Below are positions 8,172 through 16,879 of a stretch of 64,000 bases of DNA, piece by piece (position 1 is the first letter of the stretch; each line of letters starts with the position of its first letter). A program made the position numbers and the translations under genes. The DNA is taken from positions 5,107 to 69,106 of the forward strand of contig CAZOLJ010000015.1 of NCBI GenBank assembly GCA_964580575.1. Direction: 5' to 3'. The DNA comes from CAVPDE01 sp964580575. GTDB taxonomy: Bacteria; Desulfobacterota; DSM-4660; Desulfatiglandales; HGW-15. Below the pieces are notes generated by a model. It was not told the DNA's origin and did not search any database. It saw nothing but the letters and a program-made list of their open reading frames with translations.

Positions 8172-9530
8172 TCACCCGACCCGGATGCGGGGATCCAGAA
8201 ACGCGTTGAGAAGATCGGCCAGAAACGTCAAAACCACGTAAAACATAGACACCAGGAGCACGATGGCCTGAACCATGGGGAGGTCGGCCCGGGCAATGGA
8301 CTCGTAGCCGAGGAATCCTACGCCGTTGATGGCAAAAATCGTTTCGATGACCAGCGAGCCTCCCAGCATGGCCTTGATGCCCACGGCCTGGAGATAGCCC
8401 ACCATGGCCTCTCCGTACTGGCGGTCCCGGTACCCGTAGAAGTCTACCTCGAAGCCGTTGGGATAGCCGGCCTCCGCGAGAAGTTTCTTTGCCTTTTCGG
8501 GATTGAACTCGTACTTCATCACGTCATCGGTGCAACCGAACTGGGAAGGAAAACAGGCGGCGTGAACCACGCGGGACTCGCCGCCCACGAGGTTCCTGCT
8601 GATGGCCTCCCGATCGATGGCGTAATTCACGGCCCTCCGCACCCTCAGATCCTTGAACGGGGTGTCTCCCGCTCGGCCCGTGACATCCATCTGGAGGAAG
8701 GCGATGCGCATGTCCTCACCCCTCAGCACGTTGATCCCCTTTCCCTTTTCAAGGTTGGCCGCCTGTTCCGGGGTCAGCATGTAGATCCAGTCGAGCCCGC
8801 CGGTCATCAACTCGGCCATCTGGGTGGTCATCTCCGGGATGGTCCGCTGGACCAGTTTGCCGATGGCGGGCTGTCCCTTGGGGCTGTCCTTGAAATAGTT
8901 CTCGTTCTTCACGAAAACGATCCTCTTGCCCGGCTCGATTTCCTTGACCTTGTAAGGGCCGGTGCCGACGGGCTTCTGCCCGAAGCCCTTCGGCCCGACC
9001 TTGGCGTAGTACTCGTTCGGGTAGATGGGAACGTTGCCTCCAAGGTATTCGAGGGCGGCCGGGAAGGGCTTCTTGAGATAGAGCTTCACCTTGTAGGGGT
9101 CGAGTTTCTCCGCCTTCGCCATCCAGTCCACGTTCTGCTGGACGAGCACCTTGTTTTCAGGGTTCGTCACATAGTTGATGGTGTAGACCACATCGTCGGC
9201 GTCGAACGCCTCACCGTTGTGGAAGGTGATGCCCTGCCGGAGTTCAAACTCCATGGTCGTGGCGTCGATCCACTTGTAGGACTTGGCCAGAAGGGGCTTG
9301 TACTCATAGGTGACAGGGTCACGGAAGATCAGATCGTCGAAGATGTGGTGGCTGACGATCATCCCTTCCCGGGCCGTGTTGTAATACCGGTCCATGGTTT
9401 CAAGTTCCTTGGTCCACGCAAAGTTCAGGGTGTCGTCCTTCTTGCCGGCCCCGGCGGTGGACAAAAAAGACGCCCAACAAATGACGACGAGAGCGCATGC
9501 AAAAATGGTCGACAGAATCCTTCTACACAT
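8172..9530 (-). pseudogene. In-frame fusion of peptide-binding protein DppA (first 387 aa) to permease DppB (last 65 aa)
   Basis: Start at ATG 9530, with GGAGG 8 bases upstream, opens a signal peptide (MCRRILSTIFACALVVICWA). Family-5 solute-binding motifs follow: LNFAWTKELETMDRYYNTA, RQGITFHNGEAFDADDVVYT and RRAVNYAIDREAI. At about 8370 it changes without frame loss to the C-terminus of a DppB permease (MLGGSLVIETIFAINGVGFL, ending LNAFLDPRIRVG). The last quarter of DppA and most of DppB are missing, about 1 kb. The result is a binding protein with a two-helix membrane tail. It ends 7 bases before the dppC part. Confidence 0.85.
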
Positions 9531-9722
9531 GGCCGTACCCTCCTTCGTTGGCATGACAGAGCATTCCTTGGCGTCGCCCACGCAAAGTGCCAGCGCATCC
9601 CCCTTGAAACACCCAGAATAAAACCATGAAGGTTTACTCGCTTTCCCTTCCCTGTTGAGGCGTCGGAAGGTCGCTCCGAGCAAAGACACCGCGCGAAACA
9701 AAAATTTCAAAGCAATTGTTTA

Positions 9723-9769
9723 TGAACCGAATATTTCAGCCGGTACCATTCCCTGTGGGCACGTGTCAA
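9723..9769 (-). promoter_or_regulatory. Candidate promoter and RpiR-type operator of the dpp operon
   Basis: On the minus strand TTGACACGT (the -35 at 9764-9769) lies about 230 bases before dppA. A good -10 is not evident. From 9738 to 9723 the sequence TGAAATATTCGGTTCA matches 12 of 16 bases of the perfect palindrome in the rpiR promoter at 11048-11063, at a similar distance from an identical TTGACACGT. This points to shared control by the RpiR protein (inference). Confidence 0.5.
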
Positions 9770-9805
9770 CAAAAAAGAGTTTTCCACCGCGAAAAAATTC
9801 CGGGT

Positions 9806-10987
9806 TCACTTCGAGCCGGCCCCAAGGTAGCGCCTGACGGCCTCGTAGAAAACGTTTGCTCCGATTTCGAGGACTCTTTCATCGATGTCAAAGTAGGGGG
9901 AGTGGAGGGGATGCGCCCCCCCCTGCTCCCTGTTGGAACAGCCCAGACGCATGATTGCGCTGGGGCGCTGCAGTGCGAAATAGGCGAAATCCTCGGAGGC
10001 CATGACAGGGGGCAGGTAAGCAACGTTGGCCTTCCCCAAGACATCCATGGACGTTTCATAAAGCAATCTGGCCACGGTTTCATCGTTCACGCAGAGAGGG
10101 CATCCTTCACGAAGCTGGAACCGTGTGTTGACCAGAAAGGTCGGTTCCAGTCCTTCAGCGATCTGCCTCAGCCGTTCGATAACGCGCGCCCGAACCTCGC
10201 CTGAGAGGGCTCGCACGGTGCCCTCGAGGTAGGCGAACTCCGGGATGACATTGGGTGCGTCGCCGGCTGTGAACTTTCCGACGGTCACGGCGGCCGCCTC
10301 AGTAGGCTTGACGTTCCTCGCCGCGATGCTCTGCACGGCCGTGACAAAGGAAGCCCCGGCCACGACAGGATCGATGCCCTCCTCCGGCCGGGCCCCGTGA
10401 GCGCCCTTTCCCCGGATGGCCAGTTCGAAGACATCGGAGGAGGCGTAGCCCAGGCCTTGGAACACGCCCACCCTCCCTACGGCGAGGTCGGTCGACATGT
10501 GTCCGGCGATGATGCAATCGACCCCGGGGTTGTCCAGAACCCCCCTTTCAATCATGGCCTTTGCACCCGAGCCCCTCTCCTCTGCGGGCTGAAAAAGAAA
10601 CTTCACGTGGCCTCGAAGAGAGGATCCGAATCCGGTGTCCTGGATTTTCCTGGCGACCCCAAGCATGATGGCAGTGTTGGCATCGTGCCCGCAGGCGTGC
10701 ATCACGCCGGGATGTCGCGACTTGTAGGGCACCTCATTCAACTCGGCAATGGGCAGGGCGTCGATGTCCGCCCGGAGCGCGATGGTCGGCCCTTCTCCGG
10801 TGCCGCTGATCAGACCCACGGCTCCGGTCGTGCCCGGAAAGGTTTGCACCGGGATGCGGGCGTCGGAAAGGATTTCGACGATTTTTTCGGTGGTCTTGAT
10901 TTCCTCGTGGGCGGTCTCCGGGTGCGCGTGGAGGTACCGCCGCACATCCACAAGCCATTGAGAAAATCCGGGATGCGACTCAGGCAT
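9806..10987 (-). CDS. M20D-family amidohydrolase (aminoacylase/hippurate hydrolase type)
   Basis: 393 residues, full length. Metal-binding motifs are clear: HAHPETAHEE near residue 20, ALRADIDALPI near 75, MHACGHDANTA near 98, FQPAEERGSGAK near 130, and a C-terminal PPVMASEDFAYF. The family removes acyl groups from N-acyl amino acids or short peptides in the cytoplasm. AAGGAGG lies about 12 bases before the ATG. It faces away from the RpiR regulator and shares its control region. Beside an N-acylamino-acid racemase-type enzyme it could release free L-amino acids from N-acyl or N-succinyl derivatives. The real substrate is unproven. Confidence 0.9.
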   Translation of the reverse strand: MPESHPGFSQWLVDVRRYLHAHPETAHEEIKTTEKIVEILSDARIPVQTFPGTTGAVGLISGTGEGPTIALRADIDALPIAELNEVPYKSRHPGVMHACGHDANTAIMLGVARKIQDTGFGSSLRGHVKFLFQPAEERGSGAKAMIERGVLDNPGVDCIIAGHMSTDLAVGRVGVFQGLGYASSDVFELAIRGKGAHGARPEEGIDPVVAGASFVTAVQSIAARNVKPTEAAAVTVGKFTAGDAPNVIPEFAYLEGTVRALSGEVRARVIERLRQIAEGLEPTFLVNTRFQLREGCPLCVNDETVARLLYETSMDVLGKANVAYLPPVMASEDFAYFALQRPSAIMRLGCSNREQGGAHPLHSPYFDIDERVLEIGANVFYEAVRRYLGAGSK

Positions 10988-11013
10988 ACGGGGCTAGGAC
11001 CTCCTTTTTTCTG

Positions 11014-11064
11014 TTGACACGTCGTCCCGAAGGGGGTGTAATGAGGGTGAAATATATATTTCAA
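11014..11064 (+). promoter_or_regulatory. Back-to-back promoters with perfect 16-base operator between M20 gene and rpiR-type gene
   Basis: Forward: TTGACA (11014-11019), 17 bases, TGTAAT (11037-11042). Directly after it is the perfect palindrome TGAAATATATATTTCA (11048-11063). Reverse: TTGAAA (11059-11064), 17 bases, TTACAC (11036-11041), driving the M20 gene. One bound regulator dimer could silence both directions. RpiR-family operators are commonly of this TGAAA-n-TTTCA form. Confidence 0.7.
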
Positions 11065-11096
11065 AATATTAAGGATTGCAACAATTATTTCACACT

Positions 11097-12053
11097 ATGG
11101 CGAACCATAAGCTCCTGGATCGTATTCGGGCCCTCCAAAAGCTGACCCCCGGCGAGGCCAAGATCGCCGACTTCCTGTCCCGCCGCTTTCCCGAGACCGT
11201 GTTCGATAATGTGACCACCATCAGCCAGAAGAGCGGTGTGAGCAAGGCCACCGTGGTTCGCTTCATCTCCCGCCTCGGCTACAGCAGCTTCTACGAGTTC
11301 CGAAATCAGCAGCGGCACGAGGTCGTCTCACGGCTGGAATCCCCAGTCCAGAGGTACAGCCTCAAGAAGAGGCAACTGATGGGGGAAGGGGAGGACATTC
11401 TCGGCCAGAACTTCGCCTACATCATGAAGAACCTCAGGCACACCCACGCCCGGACCGACCCGAAGACGTTCCGGGAAGTCGCCCGCCTGATCGCCGATCC
11501 CAAGGGGGAACTCTTCATCATGGGGCAGCGCACGTCCTATGCCCTGGCCTACCTTTTCCATGTGCTCCTGGGATATCTGCGACCCAGGATCACCCTGCTC
11601 GATCCCCAGACCTCCGTGCTTCCGGATCGACTCGTCGACGTGACCCCGAAGGACACGCTTTTCGTCATTTCCCATCGCCGCTATGCCACGCTGACGCACA
11701 AGGTGGCCGAGACCTTTGCAGACGCCGGCGTCAGGATCATCCTGCTCACGGACAGCGAGTTCTCCCCCCTGAGCTCCCTGGCTCACCTTCAGCTCGTCGT
11801 CCCTTCCGAAGGCCTTTCCATTTTCCAGAGCTACTGTGCCGCGTCGGCGCTGCTCGAATCCCTGGTCATCGCAGCCCTCCAGTTTTGCGACGAAAGGATT
11901 TTCGATCGGTCCGAGAAGGCGGAGAAGCTCTACGAGCATTTCGACACCTTTTCCGCAGGGAAGAGGACGACCCCTTCCAGGGCGGAGAAGCTCAGGGAAA
12001 GGATCAAAGGGCAAAGCAGGAAAACAGGGAAGGGAGAAAAGACCGGCGCATGA
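11097..12053 (+). CDS. RpiR-family transcriptional regulator (HTH plus SIS domain)
   Basis: I choose ATG 11097; a TTG at 11076 is also in frame. Residues 1-75 are the RpiR helix-turn-helix (LTPGEAKIADFL, VTTISQKSGVSKATVVRFI, RLGYSSFYEFR). Residues 110-270 form a SIS sugar-isomerase-like effector domain (GELFIMGQRTSYALAYLF, DTLFVISHRRYA). The C-terminus is a basic tail. SIS effector ligands are often phosphosugars or amino-sugar derivatives, and here the neighbours suggest an N-acyl amino acid or peptide signal. The stop overlaps the start of the racemase gene (ATGA), so both are expressed together, and the protein probably acts at the palindrome at 11048-11063. Confidence 0.9.
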   Translation: MANHKLLDRIRALQKLTPGEAKIADFLSRRFPETVFDNVTTISQKSGVSKATVVRFISRLGYSSFYEFRNQQRHEVVSRLESPVQRYSLKKRQLMGEGEDILGQNFAYIMKNLRHTHARTDPKTFREVARLIADPKGELFIMGQRTSYALAYLFHVLLGYLRPRITLLDPQTSVLPDRLVDVTPKDTLFVISHRRYATLTHKVAETFADAGVRIILLTDSEFSPLSSLAHLQLVVPSEGLSIFQSYCAASALLESLVIAALQFCDERIFDRSEKAEKLYEHFDTFSAGKRTTPSRAEKLRERIKGQSRKTGKGEKTGA

Positions 12054-13153
12054 GGATAGAACGAGTCGACCTCATCTTCGTGCGCATGCCCCTCGTTTCC
12101 CCTTTCGAGACCAGCAACAACCGCGTCTCCGAGCTCGACAAGCTGCTCCTCAAGGTCTACACCCCGGAATGGAGTGTCTATTCCGAGTGCACGGCCGACC
12201 CCAGACCGTTCTACTCCTATGAAACGGTTGGAACCGCTGCGTTGATCCTGAAAGAGGTTTTGCTCCCCGAGATTTTGGGCAAGAACCTGGAAGGTCCGGC
12301 GACTTACGTGAAAATGACCGCCCGCTTCCGGGGTCACCCCATGGCCAAAGCCGTCGTGGAAAATGCCCTGTGGGTGCTCTCGGCCCTGGGGCAGGGGAAA
12401 CCTCTCGCGGTCATCCTCGGGGGACAAAAGCGGAGCATTGCAGCGGGGGTTTCCATCGGCATTCAGGATACGACGCAGGATCTGAATCGGACGATCGCCA
12501 CCTATCTGGATGAAGGTTATCGGAGAGTCAAGATCAAACCGGGGAAAGATCTTTCCGTCGTGGAAGCGGTGCGCAGGAGTCACCCCTCTCTCCCGCTGAT
12601 GGTCGATGCCAACGGCGCCTATCGCCTGTCCGACAGCGCGCTTTTCGAAGCCATGGACGGCTGGGGCCTGATGATGATCGAGCAACCCCTCGCTCCCGAC
12701 GATGTCGTGGAGCATGCCAAGCTTCAGGCCCGTGTAAAGACGCCGTTGTGCCTCGATGAGTCCATTCAAAATCCCTATTTCGCGCAGGTTGCCGCCGAGC
12801 TCGGGGCCTGCAGGATCATCAACATCAAGCAGGGCCGGGTCGGGGGCCTGTCGGCAGCCAAAGAGATCCATGATGTCGCCCAGGCGAATCGGATGGGGGT
12901 GTGGTGCGGGGGGATGCTGGAGACAGGGATCGGCAGGGCGGTGAACGTGGCGCTTGCCTCCCTGCCCAATTTTGTATACCCCAACGATATTTCGGCCTCG
13001 AAGCGGTACTGGGAGAGAGACATCATCGATCCGCCTTTTTACCTCAACCCTGATGGGACCCTCGATGTTCCCTCGGCAGCGGGCCTCGGCGTCACCGTGG
13101 ACGAAAGGGCACTGGCCCGTGTCACCCTGGCGCGTGAAGTGATCCGTTTGTAA
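12050..13153 (+). CDS. Enolase-superfamily enzyme, N-acylamino-acid racemase/o-succinylbenzoate-synthase type
   Basis: 367 residues; ATG 12050 overlaps the rpiR-type stop. The barrel carries the acid-sugar and racemase residues in order: KIKPGKD with paired lysines near residue 163, MVDANGAY near 183, IEQPLAPDD near 207, LCLDES near 232, INIKQGRVGGL near 255, and WCGGMLETGIGRA near 282. The last motif is typical of the N-succinylamino-acid racemase/OSBS branch rather than muconate enzymes. No menaquinone genes are nearby, while an M20 hydrolase and peptide transporter are. Racemisation of N-acyl amino acids followed by deacylation is therefore more likely than menaquinone synthesis (inference). 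Confidence 0.85.
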   Translation: MRIERVDLIFVRMPLVSPFETSNNRVSELDKLLLKVYTPEWSVYSECTADPRPFYSYETVGTAALILKEVLLPEILGKNLEGPATYVKMTARFRGHPMAKAVVENALWVLSALGQGKPLAVILGGQKRSIAAGVSIGIQDTTQDLNRTIATYLDEGYRRVKIKPGKDLSVVEAVRRSHPSLPLMVDANGAYRLSDSALFEAMDGWGLMMIEQPLAPDDVVEHAKLQARVKTPLCLDESIQNPYFAQVAAELGACRIINIKQGRVGGLSAAKEIHDVAQANRMGVWCGGMLETGIGRAVNVALASLPNFVYPNDISASKRYWERDIIDPPFYLNPDGTLDVPSAAGLGVTVDERALARVTLAREVIRL

Positions 13154-13355
13154 TCTCAGCCCCTTCCTCCCGTCGAGGGTTACCTGTTGGTCAAAAAAAG
13201 AAAAAAATTTTCTTGACATTAATTTTCTTATTTGCTAGCAGATAGCCTAACAATTTTCATAAAAACAAAAAAAGGTATAAAATATACTATAATTATTTTA
13301 CTTTATTTGTATTGTTGGGTCAGCATATTGTCAAAATGCAAAGTGAGGAGATCCG
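13154..13355 (+). promoter_or_regulatory. AT-rich control region before the Lrp-type regulator
   Basis: This 200-base gap is far richer in A and T than its surroundings from about 13196 to 13320. It contains TTGACA (13213-13218) and a separate TATAAT (13288-13293), not spaced as one promoter, so the exact start is uncertain. Lrp-type proteins often wrap such AT-rich DNA. No coding frame is convincing. Confidence 0.4.
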
Positions 13356-13829
13356 TTGGCTGAGGAGCTCGACACTCTCGACAAAGAACTCATTCGTCTT
13401 CTCTGCAAAGACGGACAAGCCCCCGTGGCGGATCTGGCGAAGCGGCTTTCTGTTACGACACCGACTGTACGCACCAGAGTCAAGCGATTGATCAAGTCAG
13501 GACTCCTCAGAATTGCCGGAAGCATCAATACCCAGAATCATCCCGAACTGATTTCCGCCCTCGTTGCCATGAAGGTACAGTCTTTCGGCAAGCTCGAGGA
13601 AGTGCTGCAGAAACTGGAAAGCATCGATCAGGTCATTTGGGCGGGGGTCGTCACGGGACGGTACGACATCTTTGCCGAGGTGGTGGTGGCGGGTGGCATC
13701 GCGGAACTGCACGCGCTCATTACCAATATCATCCCCCGCGTGGGCAAGGTGGTCCAAACGGAAACCTTTGTCCTCACGAGGTCGGCAAAGAAGTGGATAT
13801 CGATGCCTCAAGGGATGAAAGAGTGGTAA
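13356..13829 (+). CDS. Lrp/AsnC-family transcriptional regulator
   Basis: 157 residues starting at TTG 13356, supported by GAGGAG 6 bases upstream and immediate homology (LDTLDKELIRLLCKDGQAPV). Residues 5-60 are the winged helix (VADLAKRLSVTTPTVRTRVK). Residues 65-145 are the RAM effector domain (VVTGRYDIFAEVVVAGG). Members respond to amino acids. It heads a cluster of amino-acid dehydrogenases, an aminotransferase and an amino-acid transporter in the same direction, so it is the likely local regulator. Confidence 0.9.
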   Translation: MAEELDTLDKELIRLLCKDGQAPVADLAKRLSVTTPTVRTRVKRLIKSGLLRIAGSINTQNHPELISALVAMKVQSFGKLEEVLQKLESIDQVIWAGVVTGRYDIFAEVVVAGGIAELHALITNIIPRVGKVVQTETFVLTRSAKKWISMPQGMKEW

Positions 13830-13893
13830 GAGGGTTGCGTGGAAGAAAGAGAATGGGTGGCGTAGCAGGAGAGGCACGCGGAGGTTCAACGCT

Positions 13894-15093
13894 TTGAGGA
13901 TTGCCGTATTAGGAGGGCTTGGGCTTCAAGGCAGGGCGGCTCTTGTCGCACTCAGCCGTAGGCGTTCAGTCGACCAAATTATCTGCGCGGACCTTGGCAC
14001 GGAGATCCCGGAGAAGGTGCGTTTCATGGTGGACCTCAAAAAAACAAGGTTCGAGAAGATGGACGCCTCTTCAAAGGACGATCTCGTGGTCCTTCTCAAG
14101 GAGGACGTGGACGTGGCTCTCGAATTCCTGCCGGTGCCCCTCCTGCCAAAGGCTTATGAAGCAGCCATCGAGGCGGGGGTCGGACTCGTGGGCACGAGCT
14201 ACGGCCAGACCATCCGCCACCTTCATGATCGCGCGCTCGACGCGCGCGTTTCTCTCATGCCGGAGTGCGGACTGGACCCGGGGATCGACCTGGTCGTGTG
14301 CGGCCACGCGGTAAAAGAGTTCGACGAACTGCACGTGCTGAATTCTTACTGCGGAGGCATTCCCGAGAAAAAGGCCTGTGACAATCCCCTGAAATACAAA
14401 ATCTCTTGGAACTGGGATCTGGTCCTCCGCGCTCAGAAGCGGCCGGCGGTCCTGATCAAAGGCGGACGGAGGGTGGAAATCGCCGCGGCGGATCAGCATG
14501 ACAACGATATGATCGGGGCCATCGATTTTCCCGGTTTGGGTGAGCTGGAGTCCATACCGAACGGAGATGCCGCTTTTTACACCGACCTTCTCGGCGTGAC
14601 GCGGACCATCCGGGAGACCGGCCGTTACGCGCTGCGCTGGCCCGGTTGGTGCGCCTTCTGGGCGCCCTTGAAAAAGCTGGGTTTCCTGTCCGATGAGCCC
14701 TTGGACATTGGAGGCTGCCCGGTAACCCCCCACCAATTCGTGGTTCAGCTTACAGAGCCGCAACTGCAATTCCGCGACGACGAGAAAGACCTGGTGGTGA
14801 TGCGCAACCTGTTCCGAGGTCTCAAGGGCGGCAGGCGGAAAACAATCATCACGGACTTGTTCGTCGAACGGGATCTCGGCACAGGCCTCCTTGCCATGAA
14901 CCTGAGCGTCGCCTATCCTGCAACCATCGTGGCATGCATGATCGGGAACGGGCAGATTGCAAAGAAAGGAGTTCTTTCGCCTATGACAGACATCCCCTAC
15001 GACATTTTTATGATGGAGCTCTCTCGTTGTGGAATCGTGGTCAACGAACAAATCCATTATGAAGACCCGCAAATCATGGAGCTTCATTCTTAG
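13894..15093 (+). CDS. Saccharopine dehydrogenase-like NAD(P)-dependent oxidoreductase
   Basis: 399 residues from TTG 13894, with GGAGG about 9 bases upstream. The N-terminus is a Rossmann fold (RIAVLGGLGLQGRAAL), followed by VDVALEFLPVPLLPKAYEAA and MPECGLDPGIDLVVCGHAV, characteristic of the saccharopine dehydrogenase/Lys9 superfamily. Members oxidise or form secondary amines between an amino acid and a keto acid, or are carboxyspermidine/homospermidine-type enzymes. It sits between an Lrp regulator and an ornithine-aminotransferase-like gene, suggesting degradation of lysine, ornithine or an opine. Specific substrate unknown. Confidence 0.8.
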   Translation: MRIAVLGGLGLQGRAALVALSRRRSVDQIICADLGTEIPEKVRFMVDLKKTRFEKMDASSKDDLVVLLKEDVDVALEFLPVPLLPKAYEAAIEAGVGLVGTSYGQTIRHLHDRALDARVSLMPECGLDPGIDLVVCGHAVKEFDELHVLNSYCGGIPEKKACDNPLKYKISWNWDLVLRAQKRPAVLIKGGRRVEIAAADQHDNDMIGAIDFPGLGELESIPNGDAAFYTDLLGVTRTIRETGRYALRWPGWCAFWAPLKKLGFLSDEPLDIGGCPVTPHQFVVQLTEPQLQFRDDEKDLVVMRNLFRGLKGGRRKTIITDLFVERDLGTGLLAMNLSVAYPATIVACMIGNGQIAKKGVLSPMTDIPYDIFMMELSRCGIVVNEQIHYEDPQIMELHS

Positions 15094-15102
15094 GGTTCGG
15101 GA

Positions 15103-16314
15103 GTGGTAGAGATGGAGACCCGACAATACATAGAGCTGGAAGAGAAATACGGCGCGCACAACTACAAGCCCCTCGACGTGGTTCTGAGCAGGGGGCAGGG
15201 GGTGTGGGTTTGGGATGTGGAGGGGAAAAAGTATCTCGACTGTCTCGCCTCCTACTCGGCCGTGAACCAGGGACACTGCCACCCCAGGATCATGGAAACC
15301 ATGATCGAGCAGTGCCGAAAGCTCACCCTGACCTCCCGGGCTTTTCGAAACGATCAGCTGGGACTTCTCTACGAGGAGCTGTGTCAACTCACCAACTCCC
15401 ACAAGGTCCTCCCCATGAACAGCGGCGCCGAGGCCGTGGAAACCGTGATCAAGGCGGTGCGCAAGTGGGGCTACAAGGTGAAAGGGGTGCCCAAAGATCA
15501 GGCCGAGATCATCGCCTGCGAGAACAATTTCCACGGCCGCACCATCACCCTCGTGGGATTCAGCACGGAAGAGCACTACCGCGAGGGTTTCGGCCCCTTC
15601 ACGCCCGGGTTCAAGATCGTCCCCTTTGGCGATGCCGAAGCCCTGGAATCGGCCATCACGCCGAATACGGTGGGTTTCCTCGTGGAGCCGATTCAAGGGG
15701 AAGCGGGGATCATCCTCCCGCCCGAGGGGTACCTGAGAAAAGCCAAGTCCATCTGCGAGAAGAACCAGGTGGTCCTGATCCTGGACGAGATTCAGACCGG
15801 TCTGGGCCGCACCGGCAAGCTTCTGGCGGAGCAGCACGAAGGGATCGAGGCGGACATCAGCCTGATCGGCAAAGCCCTTTCCGGCGGCTTTTACCCCATA
15901 TCCGTCGTCCTGTCCAACACGGAAGTCCTGGGCGTGCTTCGGCCGGGAGAGCACGGCAGCACCTTCGGAGGCAATCCGCTCGCCTGTGCTGTGGCGAGAA
16001 CCGCTCTCAGAGTGCTCATCGAAGAGGGGATGATCGACAATTCCGCGGCCATGGGGGCCTATTTCCTGGGTGAGCTGAAGAAAATCAGGAGTCCCCTCAT
16101 CAAGGAGGTGCGCGGCAGGGGTCTGATGATCGGCGTGGAGCTCTTTCCGGAAGCAGGAGGGGCCCGTGTTTACTGCGAGAAACTCATGAGTTTTGGGATC
16201 CTTTGCAAGGAAACCCATGATCACATCATCCGCTTTGCCCCGCCCCTCATCATTACGAGGGAAGAAATCGACTGGGCATTGGAGAGGATCGAAAAGGTTT
16301 TGGCGAAGCACTGA
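15103..16314 (+). CDS. rocD: Class III aminotransferase, ornithine-oxo-acid aminotransferase type
   Basis: 403 residues from GTG 15103; an in-frame ATG at 15112 is an alternative start. PLP motifs: MNSGAEAVETVIKAVRKWGY near residue 105, NFHGRTITLVGFS near 145, ILDEIQTGLGRTGK near 225, catalytic lysine in LIGKALSGGFYPIS near 256, and STFGGNPLACAVA near 285. The N-terminal YIELEEKYGAHNYKPLDVVL is typical of ornithine delta-aminotransferases, which convert ornithine and 2-oxoglutarate to glutamate semialdehyde and glutamate. Co-directional with the saccharopine-dehydrogenase-like gene (9-base gap), so likely in one operon. Confidence 0.88.
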   Translation: MVEMETRQYIELEEKYGAHNYKPLDVVLSRGQGVWVWDVEGKKYLDCLASYSAVNQGHCHPRIMETMIEQCRKLTLTSRAFRNDQLGLLYEELCQLTNSHKVLPMNSGAEAVETVIKAVRKWGYKVKGVPKDQAEIIACENNFHGRTITLVGFSTEEHYREGFGPFTPGFKIVPFGDAEALESAITPNTVGFLVEPIQGEAGIILPPEGYLRKAKSICEKNQVVLILDEIQTGLGRTGKLLAEQHEGIEADISLIGKALSGGFYPISVVLSNTEVLGVLRPGEHGSTFGGNPLACAVARTALRVLIEEGMIDNSAAMGAYFLGELKKIRSPLIKEVRGRGLMIGVELFPEAGGARVYCEKLMSFGILCKETHDHIIRFAPPLIITREEIDWALERIEKVLAKH

Positions 16315-16334
16315 ACACATCGAGAACCATCAAC

Positions 16335-16707
16335 AGGAGGAGGTATTGCCGTGCTCCTCGGCTCCACCGGCGAGACCGATGCCAAGAAAGCCTTCCCGAA
16401 CGCAGAACTCAAATCGTACAAGGGCGGCGGTCCGCTCCTGATCGATGCGGTGCTCAAGTGCCATGCGGACATCGGTGTCAACGACGGTTCAGCCGTGACC
16501 GGGCAGATGGCGAGCTTTCCGCCGAACAGCATCCGGATCTTTGAGGGCATGCTTTCCAAGTCGCCTCTTTCCTTTGCAGTGCGATATGATTCCACGGACC
16601 TCCTTGAGTGGATCAATCTTTTCTTCCTTCACATCAGCCTCGATGGAAGACTGGAGCAGAACCTCAACTACTGGGTCAACACCATGGACTGGAAGAAAGA
16701 CCACTGA
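16335..16707 (+). pseudogene. Headless polar amino-acid ABC transporter substrate-binding protein
   Basis: A strong ribosome site AGGAGGAGG (16335-16343) precedes a GTG at 16351 that reads directly into the second lobe of a family-3 binding protein: VLLGSTGETDAKKAFPNAEL, then LLIDAVLKCHADIGVNDGS, SPLSFAVRYDSTDLLEWIN and NYWVNTMDWKKDH. Signal peptide and the whole first lobe, about 130 residues, are absent, so it cannot be exported or close around a ligand. The ribosome site probably belonged to the intact gene, and an internal deletion joined it to mid-gene. Position before two permeases and an ATPase fits the lost binding protein of that transporter. Confidence 0.75.
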
Positions 16708-16879
16708 GAACTGAGAAAGGAATAGGCGCCCGGGAACAGGGTATTTGGATCCCTCTTGGTGGGTGGGCAGAGACCCCCTTCAGGTGGGTAAAGTCCACCC
16801 CTATATCAGGGTGGTCAAATCTTGATCCAGTCCCATGCCGGGATCTTTGCCAAAGGGTGAAAACGGATAGGTTAGGATC
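16708..16879. other. Intergenic gap with small hairpin, no gene
   Basis: 170 bases between the headless binding protein and the first permease. It contains GGTGG/CCACC hairpins around 16775-16802 but no T-run, so I do not call a terminator. Nothing else recognised. Confidence 0.4.

Noticed and set aside
8139..9629. 496-codon open frame on the plus strand
   Set aside because: Antisense to the dppA::dppB gene, with the same codon-mirror composition and no ribosome site.
14071..16320. 749-codon open frame on the minus strand
   Set aside because: It is antisense to the saccharopine-dehydrogenase-like and aminotransferase genes, has low-complexity His/Asp/Gly-rich content and no family motifs; it arises from the GC-rich third codon positions of the real genes.
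16770..16802. Terminator after the headless binding-protein gene
   Set aside because: GGTGG/CCACC hairpins lack a following T-run, and the permease genes continue downstream.
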